The notes: generated from the sequence alone by a model not told the origin. A stretch of DNA of 5,533 nt from Porphyromonadaceae bacterium UBA3318 (GCA_002361235.1 DESI01000017.1:1-5533); one strand, 5' to 3'. Counted from the first letter of the stretch, positions 1-5,446 are shown. Program-made: numbers and translations.

Positions 1-73
1 TTTAGCGGACAGTAATAAAAATAAATAAAAGGCAATGTGAATAGCGTTGCGTCGCATTTCCTTATTCAAATAA

Positions 74-106
74 AAACAGACGGTCTCATGACAAGACCGT
101 CCGTTT
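74..106 (-). terminator. Intrinsic terminator of the leftward operon
   Basis: Read on the minus strand, bases 106 to 94 pair with 86 to 74 around a 7-base loop (87-93). The core is an 8-base perfect stem (79-86 with 94-101). It continues through a G-U wobble (102 with 78) and four more pairs. On this strand the right arm runs directly into a T-rich stretch (T5, A, T3 at 76-68). The same hairpin read on the plus strand has an A-C mismatch and no T-tract, so it fits the minus strand best. It lies 42 bases past the stop codon of the decarboxylase-cupin gene. The remaining left flank (1-73) is AT-rich, and I see no gene in it. Confidence 0.85.
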
Positions 107-147
107 GTTACAATGTAATTCCAAACCTCTAAGAAAGCAGCCGGGCT

Positions 148-969
148 CTATTTGTCAAGACTGTAATATTCATCGTCTGTCACCGGTTCAAGCCATTCAT
201 TCGATGTGTTCTCGCCGGGTATTTCAAATGCAAGATGCGCAAACCATGAGTCTTTGGCCGCTCCGTGCCAGTGCTTGGTGTTGGTGGGAATATGAACCAC
301 TGTGCCTGGAAGAATTTCGACGGCAGGCTTCCCCTCTTCCTGATACCATCCGCGGCCGGCCACGCCTACGAGCATCTGGCCTCCGCCTTTCACGGCCTTG
401 TGGATATGCCAGTTGTTGCGGCAACCCGGCTCGAAAGTGACGTTGAAGAACGGTATCTGCTCCGTGGAAATCGGGGCGAGATAGCTGTTGCCGGTGAAAT
501 ATTTGGCGAAAGCGGTGTTGGGTTCTCCGATCGGGAATATCATCGACCGCTGGAACCGGGCTTTGGCATCATCGCCTTTGATGTCATCACTCCATACATC
601 CTTTGCCAGTCGGAACGCTCCCCATGCCTTGGGCCATCCGGCATAAAAGGCGATATGGGTGATAATCTCGGCAGCCTCCGTGCGTGTGATTCCGTTTTTC
701 TTCGCTTCCTGAAGATGGAACGTCAGGGAAGAATCGGTGATGCCTTGCGAAATGAGCGAAGTGATCGTCACAAGGCTGCGGTCGCGCAGCGAAAGGAGGT
801 CGTTGCGGCTCCAGACCTCCCCGAACAATATGTCGTCGTTGAGATACGCGAACTCCGGGGCGAAGTCGCCAAGCTGTTGGCGCCCCGCTGTCTGAACTAT
901 CTTTTGTTGTGCCATAATCATCTGACTTGATGCCGCCAACAAGACGGCGGTTAACAATGCCTTTCTCAT
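148..969 (-). CDS. Exported carboxymuconolactone decarboxylase-cupin fusion protein
   Basis: A 273-residue protein with two fused domains. Residues 1-20 form a signal peptide (MRK, then a hydrophobic stretch, ending in MIMA before QQ), so it probably acts outside the inner membrane. Residues about 35-130 are a carboxymuconolactone decarboxylase (CMD) domain with the family block HIAFYAGWPKAW (His105). There is no CxxC, so it is not an AhpD-type peroxidase partner. Residues about 165-255 are a cupin domain: HxH at 188/190, Gln198 where many cupins have Glu, and PxxxxHWH at 228-235. His188, His190, Gln198 and His233 are the likely metal ligands. CMD proteins open or decarboxylate lactone-type rings in aromatic breakdown, but many CMD-cupin proteins in gut Bacteroidales have no known substrate. 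The start ATG overlaps the stop of the upstream reductase gene (ATGA at 969-966), indicating translational coupling. This is the last gene of the leftward operon. Family assignment is firm; the reaction is not known. Confidence 0.9.
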   Translation of the reverse strand: MRKALLTAVLLAASSQMIMAQQKIVQTAGRQQLGDFAPEFAYLNDDILFGEVWSRNDLLSLRDRSLVTITSLISQGITDSSLTFHLQEAKKNGITRTEAAEIITHIAFYAGWPKAWGAFRLAKDVWSDDIKGDDAKARFQRSMIFPIGEPNTAFAKYFTGNSYLAPISTEQIPFFNVTFEPGCRNNWHIHKAVKGGGQMLVGVAGRGWYQEEGKPAVEILPGTVVHIPTNTKHWHGAAKDSWFAHLAFEIPGENTSNEWLEPVTDDEYYSLDK

Positions 970-1502
970 ACATTCTTGCCCATTTCGTATGCCTGCCGGA
1001 GAGAAGGATGCCCGATTACCTCGCCGGGAGAAGTCACTCCCCCTGCGAAGACTGTTCCTGCGAGACGGGCCTTCCCGAAGCAGTCAATCCAGCCGGTAAG
1101 TCCGCCCACCGCACGTTCGGGTGTTGACGGTTCATCCTCGGCAGCGCTGGTGAGCATGTATATGTCGCGGAAACGGTAGTCCGATGGATAGAGTGGATTC
1201 GCACGGTCGAGAAGGGTCTTCAGCTGTCCCGCCATTTCGTAATAATAAATGGGCGAGGCGAACACAATTACATCGGCATCACGCATCTTTCCCACTATCG
1301 CAGGCGCATCATCGCGGAGCACACATTGCAATGTTTTCTGACAAGTCAGACAGCCTGTGCAGAATCTGATTTCTTTTCCGCGAAGCGAGATGATTTCGAC
1401 TTCATTGCCGCTGTCGGCCGCACCGCGTGCGAACTCCCCGGCCAAAGCCTCCGAGTTGCTGTTCACACGAAGGCTTGATGATATTACAATAATTTTCTTC
1501 AT
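966..1502 (-). CDS. NAD(P)H-dependent FMN reductase / iron-sulfur flavoprotein-like
   Basis: A 178-residue flavodoxin-fold protein without a signal peptide, so cytoplasmic. The N-terminus MKKIIVISSSLRVNSNSEAL is a beta strand followed by the FMN phosphate-binding loop (residues 8-18). Residues 84-100 (SPIYYYEMAGQLKTLLDR) are the second flavin-binding region typical of the NADPH-dependent FMN reductase family. Between them is a compact cysteine cluster: Cys48, Cys51, Cys54 and Cys60 (spacing X2, X2, X5), followed by RDD. This spacing matches iron-sulfur flavoproteins, which bind a 4Fe-4S cluster there, although related flavoproteins carry similar cysteines without proven clusters. The frame is open upstream to 1652, but that extension is Arg-rich and lies inside the acetyltransferase gene. 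The start at 1502 gives the normal family N-terminus and follows the acetyltransferase stop by 5 bases. The likely role is two-electron reduction of a quinone, nitro or similar compound, or electron supply; the substrate is unknown. Confidence 0.9.
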   Translation of the reverse strand: MKKIIVISSSLRVNSNSEALAGEFARGAADSGNEVEIISLRGKEIRFCTGCLTCQKTLQCVLRDDAPAIVGKMRDADVIVFASPIYYYEMAGQLKTLLDRANPLYPSDYRFRDIYMLTSAAEDEPSTPERAVGGLTGWIDCFGKARLAGTVFAGGVTSPGEVIGHPSLRQAYEMGKNV

Positions 1503-1507
1503 TTTAT

Positions 1508-2071
1508 CTATATCTTTTTTATGAATCTTGCAGGCACTCCACCGACAATTGTCCGTGGCTCCACATCTTTCGTCACCACGGCTCCGGCGGCGATTGTCGC
1601 CCCGTCTCCGACTGTAACTCCGGGTGTTATGGTAACGTTTGCTCCTATCCACACATCCTTGCCTATGCGAATCGGTCTGAATGTCATCGAGCCACGCTTT
1701 GCAGGATCGGGGTCATGGTTTATGGTAGCCATTACGCAGTTGTGTCCTATAAGAGAGCCGTCGCCTATGAAAATGCCTCCCTGGTCCTGAAACTTGCAGC
1801 CCATATTGATGAAGACATTCCTGCCGATATGCAGGTTCTTGCCATAATCGGAATATACCGGAGGGAAAAGTCCGACGGAGCTGTCTATTTCCATACCGGT
1901 TAATCGCGACAGCAAAGAGCGTAATTCTTCAGGAGTATGATAGCTGCTGTTGATTTCCATTGTTATGCGTATGGCTTCCTGTGAGGCTTCATGCATAAAC
2001 CGGTGTTCGGGGGAATTGTCTATAACCGTTCCATGAACGGCTATATATTCATTGTATTCCTGTGGAGTCAT
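1508..2071 (-). CDS. Maa/LacA-type sugar O-acetyltransferase (hexapeptide repeat)
   Basis: A 187-residue acetyl-CoA-dependent O-acetyltransferase of the maltose/galactoside acetyltransferase family, about the usual length. Residues about 5-60 are the helical Maa N-terminal domain (MTPQEYNEYI onwards). Residues about 75-187 form a left-handed beta helix built from hexapeptide repeats, for example IGKDVWIGANVTITPGVTVG at 136-155. The NHD at 118-120 supplies the expected catalytic His119. The C-terminal VVTKDVEPRTIVGGVPARFI (166-185) is the standard family ending. It has no signal peptide, so it is cytoplasmic. It lies 6 bases after the AraC gene and 5 bases before the FMN reductase gene, on the same strand, so it is clearly in the operon. 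The real acceptor may be a sugar or another hydroxyl compound; members of this family are often detoxifying rather than biosynthetic, and sequence does not decide between these. I give no gene symbol because maa, lacA and nodL relatives cannot be told apart here. Confidence 0.92.
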   Translation of the reverse strand: MTPQEYNEYIAVHGTVIDNSPEHRFMHEASQEAIRITMEINSSYHTPEELRSLLSRLTGMEIDSSVGLFPPVYSDYGKNLHIGRNVFINMGCKFQDQGGIFIGDGSLIGHNCVMATINHDPDPAKRGSMTFRPIRIGKDVWIGANVTITPGVTVGDGATIAAGAVVTKDVEPRTIVGGVPARFIKKI

Positions 2072-2077
2072 ATCTGT

Positions 2078-2995
2078 TCAGTTATTGGTGTGAAATTCAT
2101 GTCTGAACACACTCGGGCTTTTGCCTGTCACACGCTTGAAAAGCCGGGTGAAATGTTGCGGATACTGGAAGCCGAGGTCGTATGCAATGACGCTTATGTC
2201 GGTATCGGTTGATGCCAGACGTCTTTTCGCCTCTTTTATTAAACATAGAGTGATTATGTCCTGCGGAGTGCTGCCGGTCTCCCGTTTTATAAGGTCACCG
2301 AAATATCCGGGCGTCAGATTTGCCTTTTCAGCGAAATATGAAACTTTGGGAACCTCGTTCACTGTCGAACCGTCAGAGTAAATCCGGGAGAGTTCGTTCT
2401 CGAATGCCGCGACGACAGATGAATTGACCTTATGGCGCGTGATGAACTGACGGTCATAAAACCTGTTCAGGTATTCAAGAAGGAGCTGGATATTGGCGGA
2501 AATAAGGTCGGCCGAATGACTGTCGACCGGATGCTCCAGTTCCAGACTTATTTTTTCAAGACAATCCAGAAATATCTTCCTTTCAGCCTCAGACAAGTGC
2601 AATGCCTCACGCTGGGAATAGCCGAAGAAACCGAAACTGTCTATTTTGGATGCCAATGGCGTTCCGCATATCAGATCAGGGTGAAACATCAGTCCGACAA
2701 CATCGGGAGCCATCGACTCGCCTGTGCTGTCGACATCAATCACCTGCCCCGGAGAGAAGCTGACGATTGTCCCTTCCTGATAATCGTAATGTTCGCGCCC
2801 GTATTTCAGCGTACAGTTCACACCGTTTTTGAGAAACAGGGCATACACTCCGTAGCTCATACGTATGCGACCGATACCCCTTGTGGCTTTCTTAAGGTCA
2901 ATGACTGAGACGAGCGGATGGAGCGTTGTCAGTCCGAACAGTTTGTTATATGCGTCGATCGAGTCGAGCGTCACTGTAGTCGTATCTGTTTTCAT
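2078..2995 (-). CDS. AraC-family transcriptional regulator
   Basis: A 305-residue regulator with the two-domain AraC layout. Residues about 25-185 form an N-terminal sensor with a cupin-like beta-rich part (for example YQEGTIVSFSPGQVIDV at 72-88) and helices towards its end. Residues about 205-300 hold the DNA-binding domain with two helix-turn-helix units: SYFAEKANLTPGYFGDLIKR (219-238), and ISVIAYDLGFQYPQHFTRLF (267-286), the latter followed by the hallmark GKSPSVFR (291-298). The sensor type points to a small-molecule ligand, but the ligand cannot be inferred. It is the first gene of the leftward operon and is divergent from the flavodoxin operon, an arrangement usual for a local regulator that activates the neighbouring operon and controls itself. 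Candidate half-sites lie in the adjacent control region (3044-3071). The start at 2995 gives a full-length family N-terminus; only 5 bases separate it from a promoter-like TAATTTTG box. Confidence 0.95.
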   Translation of the reverse strand: MKTDTTTVTLDSIDAYNKLFGLTTLHPLVSVIDLKKATRGIGRIRMSYGVYALFLKNGVNCTLKYGREHYDYQEGTIVSFSPGQVIDVDSTGESMAPDVVGLMFHPDLICGTPLASKIDSFGFFGYSQREALHLSEAERKIFLDCLEKISLELEHPVDSHSADLISANIQLLLEYLNRFYDRQFITRHKVNSSVVAAFENELSRIYSDGSTVNEVPKVSYFAEKANLTPGYFGDLIKRETGSTPQDIITLCLIKEAKRRLASTDTDISVIAYDLGFQYPQHFTRLFKRVTGKSPSVFRHEFHTNN

Positions 2996-2999
2996 ACGG

Positions 3000-3007
3000 C
3001 AAAATTA
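3000..3007 (-). promoter_or_regulatory. Candidate -7 box for the leftward operon
   Basis: On the minus strand this reads TAATTTTG, a full match to the Bacteroidota -7 consensus TAnnTTTG. It ends only 5 bases before the AraC start codon, so transcription would begin at or next to the A of the ATG. No TTG stands at the expected distance upstream (the nearest, 3042-3040, is 32 bases away). It may be a leaderless promoter, a regulator-dependent promoter, or part of a regulatory repeat shared with the copy at 3091-3102. Confidence 0.4.
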
Positions 3008-3043
3008 GCCATTATATTTCAGGTTTTTATAATAATCTTCAAA

Positions 3044-3071
3044 TATGGTAGCTGATACCATAATCGTGGTA
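3044..3071. promoter_or_regulatory. Candidate operator with three TGGTA/TACCA half-sites
   Basis: TATGGTA (3044-3050), a 5-base spacer and TACCATA (3056-3062) form a perfect inverted repeat. A third half-site, TGGTA at 3067-3071, makes a second inverted pair with TACCA at 3056-3060 (spacer 6). It is also a direct copy of TGGTA at 3046-3050, exactly 21 bases away, about two DNA turns. AraC-family proteins commonly bind direct repeats spaced by about two turns. The inner copy ends 22 bases before the rightward -7 box, covering the place of the missing -33 element. Binding by the adjacent AraC-type regulator is inference. Confidence 0.5.
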
Positions 3072-3093
3072 AGCGCAACTGACGGATAGTGCC

Positions 3094-3101
3094 TAATTTT
3101 G
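3094..3101 (+). promoter_or_regulatory. Candidate -7 box for the rightward operon
   Basis: TAATTTTG matches the Bacteroidota -7 consensus TAnnTTTG at every fixed position. It would place the transcript start near 3106-3108 and leave a leader of roughly 28 bases before the flavodoxin ATG at 3135. No TTG is found at the -33 position; a TGGTA half-site lies there instead, which suggests dependence on an activator. Confidence 0.55.
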
Positions 3102-3134
3102 CATCGTAAAATAATCCTTTAACGAAATACTTAG

Positions 3135-3701
3135 ATGAAAAATATTTTTAGCATCCTTCTGGTTCTGCTGGCGGTCACGTTTTCTGCCTATGCCACAAAA
3201 AGCCCGGATAGAAACAATGACGGCCAACATACCAAAACGCTGGTGGCCTTTTTCTCGGCGCAAGGACACACCAAGGCAGCGGCAGGAAAAGTCGCAGCGG
3301 TCACGGGAGGCGATCTGTTTGAGATTGTTCCGGTAAATATCTATACCGAAGAAGACCTTGACGGCTGGAATGAAAGTGCAAGAGGTACGCATGAGTCAAA
3401 AGACCGCACGACACGCCCCGAAGTTGCAAATAAGGTTGACGGCTTTGAAAAATATGACACCATTTTTCTTGGATTCCCAATCTGGTGGTTTACCGCACCT
3501 ACCATAATAAACACATTTCTTGAACAATATGATACGGAAGGCAAGGTCATTATTCCATTCGCAACATCAGGAGGCAGCGAATATGGCGATACAGAAAACG
3601 ATTTGCGTGTGTCCGCACCCAAGGCGATATTCAAGCCTGGAAAAGTCCTTAACGGAATGGATGAGTCACAAATTAATGATTGGATTGGCAACTTAAAATA
3701 A
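3135..3701 (+). CDS. Exported flavodoxin-like protein
   Basis: A 188-residue flavodoxin-fold protein with an N-terminal signal peptide: MKN, a hydrophobic core ILLVLLAVTF, and a signal peptidase I site after AYA (residue 20). There is no lipobox Cys. The mature part begins with TLVAFFSAQGHTKAAA (35-50), a beta strand plus the FMN phosphate loop. It continues with FLGFPIWWFTAPTIINTFLE (111-130), where Trp117/Trp118 should flank the flavin ring, and FATSGGSEYGDT (142-153), the third flavin loop. The family is the flavodoxin-4 type that is abundant in Bacteroidales. The expected role is electron transfer or reduction using bound FMN, here probably in the periplasm. It is the first gene of the rightward operon; the next gene begins 9 bases after its stop. 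The start at 3135 gives an intact signal peptide. The electron donor and target are unknown. Confidence 0.92.
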   Translation: MKNIFSILLVLLAVTFSAYATKSPDRNNDGQHTKTLVAFFSAQGHTKAAAGKVAAVTGGDLFEIVPVNIYTEEDLDGWNESARGTHESKDRTTRPEVANKVDGFEKYDTIFLGFPIWWFTAPTIINTFLEQYDTEGKVIIPFATSGGSEYGDTENDLRVSAPKAIFKPGKVLNGMDESQINDWIGNLK

Positions 3702-3710
3702 GTATATGGT

Positions 3711-4280
3711 ATGCTTCCCATTGATCGTACAGCAAGATTTATTCTTGTTTTCATCTCATTGACAGCGACAATCATGGCTATGGCGCAAAACAAGCTTTAC
3801 CTTACGGTAGGCAATCGGACTATGACGGCTACGTTGGCAGAAAACGCGGCCACAAGAAGCCTTGTCAGACTTCTTGAATCCGAGCCTGTTACTGTAAATA
3901 TGTCCGATTATGGCAGTTTTGAAAAAGTCGGAGAATTGCCACAATCATTACCGGCATCCGATTCCCGGATAACTGCCACTCCGGGGGATATAATGCTCTA
4001 CCAAGGTCAAAACATGGTCATATTCTATGGCTCTAATACATGGAGCTATACACCTTTGGGGAAAATTGACGGAATGACTGCCGCTTCTTTGCGAGAGTTC
4101 CTTGGAAACGGAAATGTCGATATGACGTTGTCGGTATCAAACACATCAGGATTAGCTGATGTTGATTATGACAAGGAAGAAGAACGTATTGTTTACGATC
4201 TTCAAGGAAACAGGCTTGCCGAACCGCATACATCCGGCATATACATCATAAACGGAAAGAAAGTGTTTATAAAGTTATGA
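3711..4280 (+). CDS. Exported cyclophilin-like protein with T9SS-like C-terminal tail
   Basis: A 189-residue protein. Residues 1-25 form a signal peptide with a hydrophobic core FILVFISLTATIMA and a likely cleavage site after AMA, before Gln26. Residues about 28-140 resemble the cyclophilin-like fold of small bacterial proteins (LYLTVGNRTMTATLAENAAT, then GDIMLYQGQNMVIFYG and WSYTPLGKIDG). These proteins share the beta-barrel of cyclophilins but mostly lack proven prolyl isomerase activity. An acidic linker (148-158) leads to a tail (159-189) with VYDLQGNRLA and GIYIINGKKVFIKL, similar to type A sorting domains of the type IX secretion system. The start at 3711 is preferred over Met22 and Met24 because it keeps the positively charged N-region. 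It lies 9 bases after the flavodoxin gene, and its stop overlaps the next start (ATGA, 4277-4280). Cyclophilin-like and flavodoxin genes are frequent neighbours in Bacteroidales, but the function is unknown. Confidence 0.85.
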   Translation: MLPIDRTARFILVFISLTATIMAMAQNKLYLTVGNRTMTATLAENAATRSLVRLLESEPVTVNMSDYGSFEKVGELPQSLPASDSRITATPGDIMLYQGQNMVIFYGSNTWSYTPLGKIDGMTAASLREFLGNGNVDMTLSVSNTSGLADVDYDKEEERIVYDLQGNRLAEPHTSGIYIINGKKVFIKL

Positions 4281-5353
4281 GGAAAAGAATAATAACGACC
4301 GTCATGTCCGTCACATCGCTCATGACCATAAATTCTCAAAACATGATTAACCCCAACACAGACACGTCATTGGCTCCAGTCGAACAGCTGGAACTGACTC
4401 ATGAATGGGACAAGACTTTCCCCAAAAGCGACAAGGTTGACCACCGCAAGGTGACATTTGTCAACCGGTATAGCATAACGCTCGCTGCCGACATGTATAC
4501 TCCAAAAGGGATTGAAGGCAAATTGCCGGCAATCGCTGTCAGCGGCCCGTTCGGGGCCGTCAAGGAACAGTCAAGCGGACTATACGCCCAGCAGCTTGCT
4601 GAAAGAGGCTTCCTTACGATAGCCTTCGACCCCTCCTTTACCGGCGAGAGCGGCGGTATGCCCCGTCGCGTGGCTTCCCCGGACATTAACACCGAAGACT
4701 TCTCTGCGGCAGTTGACTTCCTGTCGGTGCAGCCGGATGTGGATGCCGACCGTATAGGAATCCTAGGGATATGCGGCTGGGGAGGCTTTGCAATCAATGC
4801 CGCAGCCAACGATACCCGGATAAAGGCAACGGTAGCCTCCACAATGTATGACATGTGCCGTGTGACAGCCAACGGATATTACGATGCCGACGACAGTGCC
4901 GAAGCCCGCTACAAGGCAAAAGAAGCCATGAACGCGCAGCGTACCGAAGATTATCGCACAGGCTCCTACAAGCGTGCCGGAGGAGTGGTGGACCCGCTGC
5001 CGGAAGACGCGCCGCTGTTCATAAAGGAATACAACAACTATTATAAGACTCCGAGAGGATTCCATGCCCGTTCAGGCAACTCGACCGATGGATGGAATGT
5101 CACGTCTTCATTACCGTTTATAAATTTCTCACTGCTTGACCGTGCGGAAGAAATACGGAATGCGGTAATGGTGGTTCACGGCGAAAAGGCCCATTCCCGT
5201 TATTTCGGCGAGGACGCTTTCAAGAAACTGAATGGCGACAACAAGGAACTGTTGATAGTGGCCGATGCCACCCACTGCGATCTCTACGACAATCTCGATA
5301 AAATACCGTTCAACCAGATTGCGACATTTTTCAATACATGGATGAATCGGTGA
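4277..5353 (+). CDS. Alpha/beta hydrolase, dienelactone-hydrolase-like, Cys nucleophile
   Basis: A 358-residue alpha/beta hydrolase. The N-terminal region (about 55-75, HRKVTFVNRYSITLAADMYT) is the typical entry strand pair. PAIAVSGPFGAVKEQSSGLY (84-103) is the oxyanion-side strand and loop. DPSFTGESGG (118-127) and SPDINTEDFSAAVDFL (134-149) are family blocks. The nucleophile elbow is GICGWGG (164-170), with Cys166 where most hydrolases have Ser, as in dienelactone hydrolase. His333 in DATHCDLYD is the catalytic His. The acid is less clear: Glu303 in VVHGEKAHS is one option. The N-terminus (MRKRIITTVMSVTSLMTINS) could be a weak signal peptide, but its core is rich in Thr and Ser, so location is uncertain. 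The start at 4277 overlaps the cyclophilin-like stop by 4 bases, supporting translational coupling. Likely substrates are lactones or esters; the natural substrate is not known. It is the last gene of the rightward operon. Confidence 0.92.
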   Translation: MRKRIITTVMSVTSLMTINSQNMINPNTDTSLAPVEQLELTHEWDKTFPKSDKVDHRKVTFVNRYSITLAADMYTPKGIEGKLPAIAVSGPFGAVKEQSSGLYAQQLAERGFLTIAFDPSFTGESGGMPRRVASPDINTEDFSAAVDFLSVQPDVDADRIGILGICGWGGFAINAAANDTRIKATVASTMYDMCRVTANGYYDADDSAEARYKAKEAMNAQRTEDYRTGSYKRAGGVVDPLPEDAPLFIKEYNNYYKTPRGFHARSGNSTDGWNVTSSLPFINFSLLDRAEEIRNAVMVVHGEKAHSRYFGEDAFKKLNGDNKELLIVADATHCDLYDNLDKIPFNQIATFFNTWMNR

Positions 5354-5369
5354 CGAGATTGTAGCCGGT

Positions 5370-5400
5370 AAATCATGGCCGCCACTGGTGACCATGATTT
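5370..5400 (+). terminator. Hairpin after the hydrolase gene, possible terminator
   Basis: AAATCATGG (5370-5378) and CCATGATTT (5392-5400) form a perfect 9-base stem with a 13-base loop, starting 17 bases after the hydrolase stop codon. The 3' arm ends in TTT plus one more T, a short tract at best. The stem is A/T-rich at its base, so it is a weak or two-way terminator candidate. Confidence 0.45.
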
Positions 5401-5415
5401 TGGGTAAAATTGTGC

Positions 5416-5446
5416 GTGGAGCGACTTCATAACGAGGTCGCTCCAC
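5416..5446. terminator. Strong GC-rich hairpin, possible bidirectional terminator
   Basis: Bases 5416-5428 pair with 5434-5446 over 13 positions: ten perfect outer pairs, one T-G wobble (5426/5436) and two more pairs, with the 5-base loop ATAAC. On the plus strand it is followed by TCTGATTATG, which is not a T-tract. On the minus strand it is followed, after about 6 bases, by TTTT. It could end the rightward operon, or end a leftward gene lying beyond the right edge. The remaining 87 bases to the window end hold no gene that I can support. Confidence 0.55.

Noticed and set aside
1..73. Possible end of a gene at the left edge
   Set aside because: Stops occur within the first few codons in the plus frames, and the stretch is AT-rich without any recognisable coding signal.
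265..930. Plus-strand open frame of 221 codons opposite the CMD-cupin gene
   Set aside because: It is antisense to a clearly recognisable two-domain gene, has no family features or promoter of its own, and fits an antisense shadow.
148..969. AhpD-type peroxidase partner function for the CMD domain
   Set aside because: AhpD-like members need a CxxC pair next to the catalytic His; this domain has no such cysteines.
1503..1652. 50-residue N-terminal extension of the FMN reductase frame
   Set aside because: It is Arg-rich, overlaps the 3' part of the acetyltransferase gene in another frame, and precedes the canonical start MKKIIVISSS at 1502.
2432..2908. Plus-strand open frame of 158 codons opposite the AraC gene
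   Set aside because: It is fully antisense to the regulator, and the translation shows no recognisable domain or signal.
3705..3711. Another TATGGTA, between the flavodoxin and cyclophilin-like genes
   Set aside because: It matches the operator half-site, but it is single, has no partner at 21 bases and no promoter box after it; it includes the first base of the next start codon. Probably chance.
4399..4872. Minus-strand open frame of 157 codons opposite the hydrolase
   Set aside because: It is a shadow of the hydrolase frame, with no coherent protein features.
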